Positions 1-8,233 of a DNA stretch of 44,307 bases are shown here, piece by piece. Made by a program: the position numbers and the translations under genes. The stretch's first letter is position 1. Each line of letters opens with the position of its first letter. Location of the stretch: the NCBI RefSeq assembly GCF_030504985.1, contig NZ_JASERU010000024.1, positions 1-44,307 on the forward strand, read 5' to 3'. The notes beneath the pieces are model-generated. The model worked only from the letters and a program-made list of their open reading frames with translations, did not search any database and was not told the origin of the DNA. This stretch comes from Fulvimonas sp. R45. GTDB taxonomy: Bacteria > Pseudomonadota > Gammaproteobacteria > Xanthomonadales > Rhodanobacteraceae.

Positions 1-54
1 AAGAAGTCGTTGGGCGGGCTGACACCCGCCGCCTACGCGAAGCAGTTAAAGTAA
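1..54 (+). CDS. IS3-family transposase OrfB, C-terminal end (partial)
   Basis: The window opens inside a reading frame ending KKSLGGLTPAAYAKQLK followed by TAA. This matches the usual C-terminus of IS3-family (IS407-like) OrfB DDE transposases, where an S-L-G-x-L-T-P-x-x-(Y/F)-A block lies at the very end of the integrase-core protein. Only 17 residues are visible, so whether the element is intact cannot be judged. It places an insertion sequence at the edge of the accessory patch that holds the exonuclease operon. Confidence 0.7.
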   Translation, partial: KKSLGGLTPAAYAKQLK

Positions 55-98
55 CTCAGGACTCTAAACCGACCCGCTACTCAAAGCGGGGGGACGTC
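1..98 (+). mobile_element. Right end of an IS3-family insertion sequence
   Basis: Just past the transposase stop lies a short hairpin (CCCGCT/AGCGGG around 74-91), then GGGGGGACGTCG. IS3-family ends are typically rich in a run of G (or C on the other strand) a few bases inside the tip, so the terminal inverted repeat probably ends near 98. The exact end and the target duplication cannot be set without the left end. Confidence 0.45.
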
Positions 99-434
99 GA
101 TCTCGCGCTCGAAGATACGCTATCCGCCGCAATCGATGAGCACGGAACCGTGGGCCATCCCGGCTATCCGGACCACGCGGTAAGACGGATGCTGGAAAGG
201 CGGCGTGCCCATCGGTACCCGAACAAAGGAGTGCTTCGTTTCGATCGGTGCCGATCGGATGGGGAAGTCCTTCACCCTTATGCAGGCCGACAGGACGGAG
301 GTGTTTGGATGGTTGACCTGTACCTTCCGTTTCAAGACGCCTATGAGGTCATGGCAGAGCGAGATTTCATCGCGTTGCCGCGGGCATCTGCCGAAGATAT
401 TCGGTCGCGCGCAGCGCTCGTGCGCAACCGATAG
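99..434 (+). pseudogene. Possible 3' fragment of an unrecognised gene
   Basis: A frame open from the IS end to the TAG at 432-434 encodes about 110 residues. It includes a plausible protein-like stretch GVWMVDLYLPFQDAYEV. The frame continues back into the IS without a stop, and the first possible starts are GTG at 150 or ATG at 189. I do not recognise a family. Composition is less GC-rich than in the housekeeping genes. It may be a gene truncated by the IS, or simply a chance open frame. Positions 435-573 hold nothing recognisable. Confidence 0.25.
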
Positions 435-573
435 TCTGAGAACACTTTCGACAACGACGTGGGGCGCTTTCCACGGCGAGCGGGTGCGCAGGCTATTGCT
501 TCTGTTCGCGCAGCAGGTTTGTTGTGCGACTCGGTGAGCGCCTACTTCGATCATTTGTCGCCCATGCAGAGGA

Positions 574-1080
574 TCAAGGGTCAACCACCTCGACGAAGGC
601 ATGACGCAAGGCCTCGGCATCCACCAAGGCATGATGCCGCCGTGCCAAGGCTTCCGGGTTGTTCTTGAAATACACCTCCACTTCGTCTCGAACGTCGTTC
701 CGTTCGATGAGTACCGACACGAACTCCGGGATCCCGGTCAGATTCCGCCCCCATTCGCTCAGGGCTTGACCAAGCAAGACCTTGTCCCATTGAGAATCGA
801 AGTGGATGTGCGGCACGCCGCTCGCCGCCACGTATGCCCGCAACGTATCCGTGAACTGATGATCGGGCAGCGCCGAGCTACGATCCAGCAACGGATACAC
901 GACACTCAAAACGAACGCAGAAGGCTGTGATGGCAGCGGGTCGCGTTCCAGGTACAGCACGCGTGAGCCATCGACGTTGACCAGCGCCAGGCTCACTAGG
1001 TCCCGGCGGTCGTTTGCCCACTCGGTGTCCAGAAAAAGCAATTCGTTTACGCCAAACCGGTGGGCTGCTTCGGCGCTCAT
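574..1080 (-). CDS. DEDDh 3'-5' exonuclease-like protein (Rv2179c/RNase T type)
   Basis: 168 aa. The exonuclease signature is visible: LFLDTEW gives D18 and E20, FDSQWDK gives D95 or D99, and HHALVDAEALRHAF gives H150 and D154. That is the DEDDh set that binds two metals and removes 3' nucleotides. The short length and the D-T-E-(F/W) first motif resemble the small Rv2179c-like 3'-5' exoribonucleases rather than the proofreading epsilon subunit. The ATG overlaps the stop of the upstream 73-aa gene as ATGA, so the two are translationally coupled. It is the last gene of a minus-strand operon beginning with an antitoxin-like regulator, which suggests an RNA-cleaving effector role (inference). 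An ordinary RNA-maturation enzyme remains possible. Confidence 0.75.
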   Translation of the reverse strand: MSAEAAHRFGVNELLFLDTEWANDRRDLVSLALVNVDGSRVLYLERDPLPSQPSAFVLSVVYPLLDRSSALPDHQFTDTLRAYVAASGVPHIHFDSQWDKVLLGQALSEWGRNLTGIPEFVSVLIERNDVRDEVEVYFKNNPEALARRHHALVDAEALRHAFVEVVDP

Positions 1081-1298
1081 TCTTCCAGTACGGCTCGAAT
1101 CGAGGCATCGTCACTAGGGCGTAACGTCTGGGCACGATGGTGCGCCGCCTCGTAGGCGGTTCTGGCCTGCTCGATCTCCTCCGACGTGCCCGATTTCTTG
1201 GCGGTCAGATAGACCCGAAACAGGCGTCCCGCTTCGGCATCGAGGTGTTCTCGGGCACGCTCAAAGTCCACGCCGTAGTTGATGTCTTGCCGGTCCAT
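1077..1298 (-). CDS. Hypothetical 73-aa protein of the antitoxin/exonuclease operon
   Basis: The start chosen is ATG 1298, preceded by AAGGTG at good spacing; a GTG two codons upstream is the alternative. The product is a small charged, mostly helical-looking protein with no recognised domain, no membrane segment and no signal peptide. Its last codon overlaps the start of the DEDDh exonuclease (ATGA), so the two are almost certainly co-translated and could form a complex. It lies 101 nt downstream of the Xre/MbcA-like gene on the same strand. Function unknown; a chaperone, adaptor or second antitoxin is possible, but the sequence does not decide. Confidence 0.7.
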   Translation of the reverse strand: MDRQDINYGVDFERAREHLDAEAGRLFRVYLTAKKSGTSEEIEQARTAYEAAHHRAQTLRPSDDASIRAVLEE

Positions 1299-1399
1299 GT
1301 GCACCTTCAGTCGTTGTAGTCGGCCGAGTGGTCTTAGATGCTGTCGCCGGCCTGGTCAGTCGGGGTGGCGATGAGCGGTCAGTTCGATGGCAATACTCA

Positions 1400-1753
1400 T
1401 CAACCGACGAAGCCCGCGGAGTAGGAGTGGAGGTAAGCGAGGACATCCTGGCCCCGACCCATCGCGATCAACTCCCACGCGCTCTTCTTACGGAACGCCG
1501 ACAGCGGCTCGTTGAGGAGCCAGGCGATGGGCAACTCGTCATCGCCGAAGGTCTCTTTGGCTTCATTCAAGACGTTGACGATGTCACGCAGAAAAGCCTG
1601 CACGCGTGGCGATTGTGGGCACGCGGTAAGGGTGTTCTGGTGGACGCCTGCGGCAGAAGCTAAGTCACCGGGTGAGAGCCCCAGTAATTGGGCGACTTTG
1701 CCTGGGGATACGATATGACTGCCATGCGTGTCTTGGAAGAGGAAATCGGTCAA
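1400..1753 (-). CDS. Xre/MbcA/ParS-type antitoxin-like protein
   Basis: 117 aa from TTG 1753, chosen because GAGGGGAG lies just upstream at correct spacing; an ATG at 1813 has no ribosome binding site. The N-terminal half contains a helix-turn-helix-like Xre segment (VAQLLGLSPGDLASAAGV). The C-terminal half is the MbcA/ParS toxin-binding type (DUF2384), with AWLLNEPLSAFRKKSAWEL then a G-R-G-x-x-x-V-L-x-Y-L ending. Such proteins normally pair with an RES-domain NAD-degrading toxin encoded next door. No RES gene is present here: the downstream genes are a 73-aa unknown and a DEDDh exonuclease. It is probably autoregulatory through the dyad at 1937-1953. Confidence 0.75.
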   Translation of the reverse strand: MTDFLFQDTHGSHIVSPGKVAQLLGLSPGDLASAAGVHQNTLTACPQSPRVQAFLRDIVNVLNEAKETFGDDELPIAWLLNEPLSAFRKKSAWELIAMGRGQDVLAYLHSYSAGFVG

Positions 1754-1936
1754 GGAGCTCCCCTCATGGTGACCAGCGCCGATGCGAGCATGACACAGCC
1801 TTGGCGCTGGCATGATGAAGAACTCTCAAGAAGCTGCTCGTGTGCCCTCGCTCCAGGAGTCGACCTCCCTGACCTTCTCGTGACCCCTACAAGCTATGGC
1901 AGTAGGGCACGGCAAAGGCGCACATGTCCGATGATC

Positions 1937-1953
1937 ACAAATTATTGATTTGT
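1937..1953. promoter_or_regulatory. Palindromic candidate operator of the antitoxin/exonuclease operon
   Basis: ACAAAT-TATTG-ATTTGT is a perfect 6-bp inverted repeat with a 5-nt spacer. It is flanked by two direct copies of GCACATGT at 1920-1927 and 1956-1963. It lies in an AT-rich stretch about 185 nt upstream of the chosen antitoxin start and contains an AATAAT that could be a -10 on the minus strand. The placement fits autoregulation by the HTH protein, which is an inference. Confidence 0.45.
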
Positions 1954-2034
1954 CGGCACATGTTGCACTGTTCCTCACATCTGGTGAGCAAAGTTCGTAC
2001 TTCTCATCTCGTTGGTGCACATATTTCGGCCTAG

Positions 2035-2064
2035 TGATCCGAACAGACTTTGCTGTTCGGATCA
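2035..2064. repeat. Perfect 12-bp inverted repeat
   Basis: TGATCCGAACAG and CTGTTCGGATCA are exact reverse complements separated by ACTTTG. No T-run follows on either strand, so it is a poor intrinsic terminator. It sits where the composition changes from the AT-richer left patch to the GC-rich tex gene. It may be an operator, a cruciform or an island boundary mark. The rest of the gene-free stretch 1754-2135 shows only the operator and terminator listed separately. Confidence 0.5.
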
Positions 2065-2092
2065 GACGGGCGGTGGGGAAGGTAGCGCAGTG

Positions 2093-2128
2093 GCCGGCCA
2101 AGGCCGCGTCAAGGCGGCCTTGGCCGGC
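2093..2128 (-). terminator. Hairpin terminator after tex
   Basis: A perfect 15-bp stem (GCCGGCCAAGGCCGC and its complement) with the loop GTCAAG lies 7 nt past the tex stop codon. There is no U-tract, so termination may rely on the very stable stem, as is common in high-GC genomes. Confidence 0.6.
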
Positions 2129-2135
2129 GGGGTGC

Positions 2136-4466
2136 TTATTGCTTCATCGCGCGGCGCATGGCGTCGGCGAAGGCGCTGTTGGCGGGTGCCGGCGCGGCAG
2201 CCTTGGCCGGCGCGCCCCCGGGGCGCGGGCCGCGCGAGGGACCGCGGTCGCCCGCCGGGCCGCCCGGCTTGCCGCGCGCCTGGCCAGGCTCGTCGTCCAG
2301 GCGCATCGACAGGCCAATGCGCTGGCGCGGGATGTCCACCTCCATCACCTTCACCTTGACGATGTCGCCGGCCTTGACCGCGTCGCGCGGGTCCTTGACG
2401 AAGCTGTGCGACAGCGCCGAGACATGGACCAGGCCGTCCTGGTGCACGCCGATGTCGACGAAGGCGCCGAACGCGGCGACGTTGGTGACGCGACCTTCCA
2501 GGATCATGCCGGGGCGCAGGTCCTTCAGGTCTTCCACGCCCTCGGCGAAGCTCGGTGCCACGAACTCGGGGCGCGGGTCGCGGCCGGGCTTCTCCAGTTC
2601 CTTGAGGATGTCGCGCACGGTCGGTACGCCGAAGGTCTCGTCGGTGTACTGCTCGGCCTTGAGGCCGCGCAGGAAGCCGGTGTCGCCGATGATGTTGCGC
2701 ACCTCGCGGCCGCACTGGGCGATGATGCGCTCGACCACCGGATAGGCTTCCGGATGCACCGCGGAAGCATCGAGCGGATTGTCGCCGTTGGGCACGCGCA
2801 GGAAGCCGGCGCACTGCTCGAAGGCCTTGTCGCCGAGCCGTGGCACCTTGAGCAGCGCCTTGCGGTTCGGGAACGGGCCGTGGGCGTCGCGGTGCTTCAC
2901 CACGTTCTCGGCCACGCTGGCGGACAGGCCGGCCACGCGCGACAGCAGCGCGGCCGAGGCGGTGTTCACGTCCACGCCCACCGCGTTCACGCAGTCCTCG
3001 ACCTTCGCGTCCAGCGCGCGCGCCAGCTTCACCTGGTTCACGTCGTGCTGGTACTGGCCCACGCCGATCGCCTTGGGCTCGATCTTCACCAGTTCGGCCA
3101 GCGGGTCCTGCAGGCGGCGCGCGATGGAAACGGCGCCGCGCAGGCTCACGTCGAGGTCGGGGAATTCCTTCGCCGCGGTTTCCGAGGCGGAATACACCGA
3201 GGCGCCGGCCTCGCTCACCACCACCTTCGACAGCTTGTGCTCGGGATGCGTCTTGGCAAGGCCCTTGATGAGTTCGCCCGCGAGCTTGTCGGTCTCGCGC
3301 GAGGCGGTGCCGTTGCCGATCGCGATCAGGTCCACGCCGTGCTTCTGGCACAGCCGCGCCAGCGCGGCCAGCGATTCGTTCCATTGCCGGCGCGGTTCGT
3401 GCGGGTAGATGGTGTCGGTGGCCAGCAGCTTGCCGGTGGGATCGACCACCGCCACCTTGCAGCCGGTGCGGATGCCGGGGTCGAGGCCCATCACCGTCTT
3501 CGCGCCGGCGGGGGCGGCCAGCATCAGGTCCTTGAGGTTGTCGCCGAACACACGGATCGCCTCGTCCTCGGCGCCTTCGCGCACGCGGCCGAACAGGTCC
3601 AGCGTGAGGTGCAGGTGAAGCTTCACGCGCCAGGTCAGGCGCACGGTCTCGCGCAGCCAGGTGTCGGCGGCGCGGCCGCGGTCGTGGATGCCGGCGTGCG
3701 CGGCGACGCGGCCCTCGCCTTCCAGGTGGCCCTGTTCGGCGTCGAGCGCCGGCTGCAGTTCGAGTTCGATGATGCCCTCGTTGCGTGCGCGCATCAGCGC
3801 CAGCAGGCGATGCGAGGGGATCTTGCCGATCGGCTCGACGTGGTCGAAGTAGTCGCGGAACTTGGCGCCTTCGCTTTCCTTGCCCTCGACGACTTTCGCG
3901 CGGATCTGGCCCTTGTCCCACAGCCAGTCGCGCAGCTCGCCGACCAGGTGGGCATCCTCGGCGATGGACTCCATCAGGATGGCGCGGGCGCCGTCCAGTG
4001 CGGCGCGCACGTCGGGCACGCCCTTGTCGGCATCGACGAACGGCTCGGCCAGTGCTTCGGGCGACTGCGTGGGGTCCTCGCGCAGGCCGGTCGCCAGTGG
4101 CTCCAGTCCGGCCTCGCGCGCGATCTGCGCCTTGGTGCGGCGCTTGGGCTTGTAGGGCAGGTAGAGGTCCTCCAGCCGTGCCTTGGTGTCGGCGGTCAGG
4201 ATGTCTTCCTTGAGCGCATCGCTCAGCTTGCCCTGTTCCTCGATGCTGGCGAGGATCGCGCCGCGGCGGTCCTCCAGTTCGCGCAGGTAGCGCAGGCGCT
4301 CTTCCAGCAGACGCAACTGGGTGTCGTCCAGCCCGCCGGTCGCCTCCTTGCGGTAGCGGGCGATGAAGGGCACGGTGGCGCCTTCGTCGAGAAGATCCAC
4401 CGCCGCGCGCACCTGGTCGGTCTTGGCGGCGATGTCCTGGGCAATGCGTTGTTCGATGCTGAGCAT
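2136..4466 (-). CDS. tex: Tex transcription accessory protein (S1 RNA-binding)
   Basis: 776 aa, the usual Tex length. The start is ATG 4466 ([10 protein letters not shown]), which matches the family N-terminus; an in-frame extension to 4526 is unlikely. Domains in order: N-terminal helical Tex_N region, a YqgF-like RNase H-fold domain beginning at [18 protein letters not shown], two helix-hairpin-helix segments ([35 protein letters not shown]), and a C-terminal S1 domain ([16 protein letters not shown]). A Gly/Pro/Ala-rich linker and a short basic tail end the protein. Tex binds structured nucleic acid and affects transcription; the precise reaction is unsettled in the family. It is separated from the upstream RDD gene by a terminator, so it is probably its own unit. 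Confidence 0.95.
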   Translation of the reverse strand: MLSIEQRIAQDIAAKTDQVRAAVDLLDEGATVPFIARYRKEATGGLDDTQLRLLEERLRYLRELEDRRGAILASIEEQGKLSDALKEDILTADTKARLEDLYLPYKPKRRTKAQIAREAGLEPLATGLREDPTQSPEALAEPFVDADKGVPDVRAALDGARAILMESIAEDAHLVGELRDWLWDKGQIRAKVVEGKESEGAKFRDYFDHVEPIGKIPSHRLLALMRARNEGIIELELQPALDAEQGHLEGEGRVAAHAGIHDRGRAADTWLRETVRLTWRVKLHLHLTLDLFGRVREGAEDEAIRVFGDNLKDLMLAAPAGAKTVMGLDPGIRTGCKVAVVDPTGKLLATDTIYPHEPRRQWNESLAALARLCQKHGVDLIAIGNGTASRETDKLAGELIKGLAKTHPEHKLSKVVVSEAGASVYSASETAAKEFPDLDVSLRGAVSIARRLQDPLAELVKIEPKAIGVGQYQHDVNQVKLARALDAKVEDCVNAVGVDVNTASAALLSRVAGLSASVAENVVKHRDAHGPFPNRKALLKVPRLGDKAFEQCAGFLRVPNGDNPLDASAVHPEAYPVVERIIAQCGREVRNIIGDTGFLRGLKAEQYTDETFGVPTVRDILKELEKPGRDPRPEFVAPSFAEGVEDLKDLRPGMILEGRVTNVAAFGAFVDIGVHQDGLVHVSALSHSFVKDPRDAVKAGDIVKVKVMEVDIPRQRIGLSMRLDDEPGQARGKPGGPAGDRGPSRGPRPGGAPAKAAAPAPANSAFADAMRRAMKQ

Positions 4467-4563
4467 GGGGCGGATTCGGTTCCTTGCGATGAAAGACTGC
4501 CGGCGGCAGGAGCGGGATGGTAGCAAGCGCGCCAGGCCATGGCCGCGGCAGTGAAACGAAAAC

Positions 4564-4586
4564 GGCGCCGGCCAGGGGCCGGCGCC
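4564..4586 (-). terminator. Rho-independent terminator of the RDD-protein gene
   Basis: GGCGCCGGCC, loop AGG and GGCCGGCGCC form a perfect 10-bp stem. On the minus strand it is followed by GTTTTCGTTT, a good U-tract. It lies 18 nt past the stop of the gene at 4605-5384. Confidence 0.8.
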
Positions 4587-4604
4587 GCCGAGAGGTTGGC
4601 GCGG

Positions 4605-5384
4605 TCAGGCGTTGAAGGAGTTGCCGGAGGATTTCGGCGCGGCGTCCTTGAACTCGCTGGCGCGGCCGTTGAGCACCAGCGTGCCGGCGACCAGGTCGTG
4701 CAGGCCCTGCTTGCGGCGGGTGAAGGCGACCATCAGGAAGCCGATCAGCAGGATGATGTAGCTGAGGAACTTGGCGGCATAGCGCCCCACGGCGCGCAGG
4801 AAGCTGATGCGCGAGCCCTGCATGTCGGTCACCCGGATGCCCAGGGCGAGCTTGCCGACGGTCGCCTGCCACGCGGAGCTTTCACAGATGGCGAAGTACA
4901 GCCAGCCCAGCACGGTATTGATCAGGTTGTAAGGCCACAGGGTGGCCTGGGTGTGCTGCCAGGCATGCATGAAGCTCACGCCATTGAGCATTTCCTGCTT
5001 CATCGCGGCCTGCGCGGCTTCTTCGATCGCGTTGAAGCCGAACAGCATGCCGATGAACCGGAAGACCACGTAAAGCAGGATGGTGTCGATAATGAAGGCC
5101 GCCAGCCGCTTCCAGAACCCCGCGTAATCCTCCAGCGCCGCGGTGTTGGTCTGCGGCAGGCCCTGCAGCGGCGCGGCCGGGGCCGAATAGGGGGTGTCCC
5201 CGGGCGCCGTCGCCGCGCTGCGCCGCTCGTCGGGGAACAGCACCGACAGCGGCTGCCAGTCGGCCAGGCCGTCGTACCAGGCCAGGTCGTCGCCGCTGAC
5301 CTGGCCGCTGCGCAGCCATTGGCGCACGTCCTCTTCCTTGTAGGGGCCGTGCCGTTCACCGTCCCGACCGATCCAAACGTCCAT
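4605..5384 (-). CDS. GYF_2-RDD domain membrane protein
   Basis: 259 aa. The N-terminal 50 residues (WIGRDGERHGPYKEEDVRQW...W..L) are a GYF_2-type domain, a small module that binds proline-rich peptides. A Pro/Ala linker follows, then an RDD family membrane domain with about three hydrophobic segments (AAFIIDTILLYVVFRFIGML, INTVLGWLYFAI, FLSYIILLIGFLMVAF). The RDD hallmarks are present: R-L-A-A-F-I-I-D, T-V-G-K-L-A-L-G-I-R-V, and R-R-K-Q-G-L-H-D-L. The start is ATG 5384 with GGGAG upstream. RDD proteins are poorly characterised inner-membrane proteins, some implicated in ion transport, so no substrate can be assigned. Confidence 0.9.
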   Translation of the reverse strand: MDVWIGRDGERHGPYKEEDVRQWLRSGQVSGDDLAWYDGLADWQPLSVLFPDERRSAATAPGDTPYSAPAAPLQGLPQTNTAALEDYAGFWKRLAAFIIDTILLYVVFRFIGMLFGFNAIEEAAQAAMKQEMLNGVSFMHAWQHTQATLWPYNLINTVLGWLYFAICESSAWQATVGKLALGIRVTDMQGSRISFLRAVGRYAAKFLSYIILLIGFLMVAFTRRKQGLHDLVAGTLVLNGRASEFKDAAPKSSGNSFNA

Positions 5385-5476
5385 CGCCTGCTCCCGTGCT
5401 GTGGATGCCGAGCCGGCATGATGCCACGAGCGCGACGTGCTGCGCCTGCCGGAAGTCCTTGCCGGGGAAGGGCGCC

Positions 5477-7351
<1,875 letters not shown>

Positions 7352-7640
7352 GGTCGTGGGTTCGGTCGGGCGATCACGTCGCGGGACGCGGGCGGGCGCC
7401 GCATGGACGGGCCCGTTCGCGATGGCTGCCAGGTCGCGCGTGGCGCGCCTGCCAAAACAAGCGCTTATGGTAACCCGCGGCCGTGCCCGGTGCAGTTCGA
7501 CGCGCGGCCGCCGTCGTGCGGCATGGGTATGGCACGCATTCTGCATGTTGAATCCCCGCACTTTCGAGGGCAGACGCAGCGCGGCGACGCGCGCCGAGGT
7601 TGGACAGACAGGGGTCCGACCGCGTGCCGAGAGAGGAAGC

Positions 7641-7680
7641 AAGGACGGCGCCCCGGGTCTCCCTGGGCGCCGTCGTCCTT
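7641..7680 (+). terminator. Hairpin terminator-like structure
   Basis: AAGGACGGCGCCC pairs with GGGCGCC plus GTCCTT, with a three-base bulge (GTC) on the right arm. It is followed by TCC after CCTT. The stem is strong but the T-run is short. It does not follow any recognised plus-strand gene. Confidence 0.5.
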
Positions 7681-7714
7681 TCCGGCGCCTGCATTCCTGC
7701 GGGGCGCCCAACGC

Positions 7715-7739
7715 AAAGCCCGCGCAGGGCGCGGGCTTT
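7715..7739. terminator. Bidirectional Rho-independent terminator
   Basis: AAAGCCCGCGC, loop AGG and GCGCGGGCTTT form a perfect 11-bp stem with A- and T-runs at the outer ends, so it can work in both directions. The nearest genes (mnmG, the 61-aa gene) both point away from it, so what it terminates is unknown. Confidence 0.7.
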
Positions 7740-7919
7740 GGCGGGAAGAGATCTGGCGCCCGGCGGTCTCAGGAACAGGGGGAATCCAGGATGACCGTGT
7801 TGCCGGGCGCCAGAAACCGTGGAACGGGTGGCGCTGGGCAGCTTTTCGCTGCCGTGAGCGTGGGGCGATCATGGCTCCGGGCATGTGAACATGGAGTGAC
7901 TGAAATGCGCTTTTGTGCC

Positions 7920-7961
7920 GGATCACGGCAGCAGCTGACGCAATGTGTCAGCTTGTGATCC
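7920..7961. repeat. Nested inverted repeats upstream of the 61-aa gene
   Basis: The outer arms GGATCAC (7920-7926) and GTGATCC (7955-7961) enclose the inner arms AGCTGAC (7933-7939) and GTCAGCT (7947-7953), which have a 7-nt loop. All arms are perfect. Together they form a stem with an asymmetric 6-versus-1 bulge. This could be an operator pair or an RNA structure. Confidence 0.5.
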
Positions 7962-7974
7962 AGGCCCGTTTGCG

Positions 7975-7992
7975 ACGTGATGCAAATCACGT
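7975..7992. promoter_or_regulatory. CRP/FNR-family binding-site-like palindrome
   Basis: ACGTGAT-GCAA-ATCACGT is a perfect 7-bp dyad. It fits the CRP form (GTGA-N6-TCAC) exactly in its core. It is one base per half-site away from the FNR/Anr/Dnr form TTGAT-N4-ATCAA, sharing even the GCAA spacer common in Dnr-type sites. Its centre is about 55 nt before the ATG of the 61-aa gene. In xanthomonads the likely binders would be Clp/CRP or an Anr/Dnr homologue. Confidence 0.55.
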
Positions 7993-8038
7993 TGTGGCAT
8001 GGCTGATGCAGCCCCTCCGGCATACACGGAGGCGACGC

Positions 8039-8224
8039 ATGAACATCGACCACGACATCGCGCCCATCTATCCGTGCCACGACCTCCTTGTGGAGATCGG
8101 CAAGGTCGAGATGGCGATGGACTACCTCGCGCGGCACGACGATGCCCGCCAGGCGCAGCTGCGCGCGCGGCTGGCGTCGCGCATGGACGACCTGCGTGCC
8201 GAGTGGCGCCAGCTGGCCGGCTGA
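8039..8224 (+). CDS. Hypothetical 61-aa protein
   Basis: The start is ATG 8039, with GGAGG at good spacing. The product is a soluble, charged small protein (MNIDHDIAPIYPCHDLLVEI...). Its second half is alanine/arginine-rich and likely helical (DARQAQLRARLASRMDDL). No known domain is recognised. It is a single gene, convergent with pepN (9 nt between the ends), and sits behind a CRP/FNR-type palindrome, so oxygen- or catabolite-dependent expression is plausible. Confidence 0.7.
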   Translation: MNIDHDIAPIYPCHDLLVEIGKVEMAMDYLARHDDARQAQLRARLASRMDDLRAEWRQLAG

Positions 8225-8233
8225 GCGCGTGCC

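Larger units (their letters stand above)
7352..8038. other. Long gene-free interval between mnmG and the 61-aa gene
   Basis: No convincing coding frame is present in this 687-nt interval. It holds two hairpin terminators (7641-7680, 7715-7739), a nested dyad (7920-7961) and a CRP/FNR-type palindrome (7975-7992). The mnmG promoter must lie in its left part. The terminator pair could end an unannotated small RNA transcribed from about 7500-7640, but nothing in the primary sequence identifies one. Confidence 0.6.

Noticed and set aside
205-537. 110-aa plus-strand frame in the left patch
   Set aside because: It competes with another frame at the same place, is rich in Ser/Arg/Cys without protein-like periodicity, and has no ribosome binding site.
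1950-4523. 857-aa open frame on the plus strand opposite tex
   Set aside because: It is an antisense shadow produced by high GC3; the residues are Ala/Arg/His/Val-rich without domains, while the minus strand encodes a full Tex.
2062-4872. 936-aa minus-strand frame overlapping tex
   Set aside because: It is an Arg/Pro/Gly-rich frame shift of tex; the +1-shifted frame carries the genuine Tex domains.
7769-8137. 122-aa minus-strand frame ending PGNTVILDSPCS
   Set aside because: It runs across the nested dyads and overlaps the 61-aa gene, with no ribosome binding site or recognisable family.
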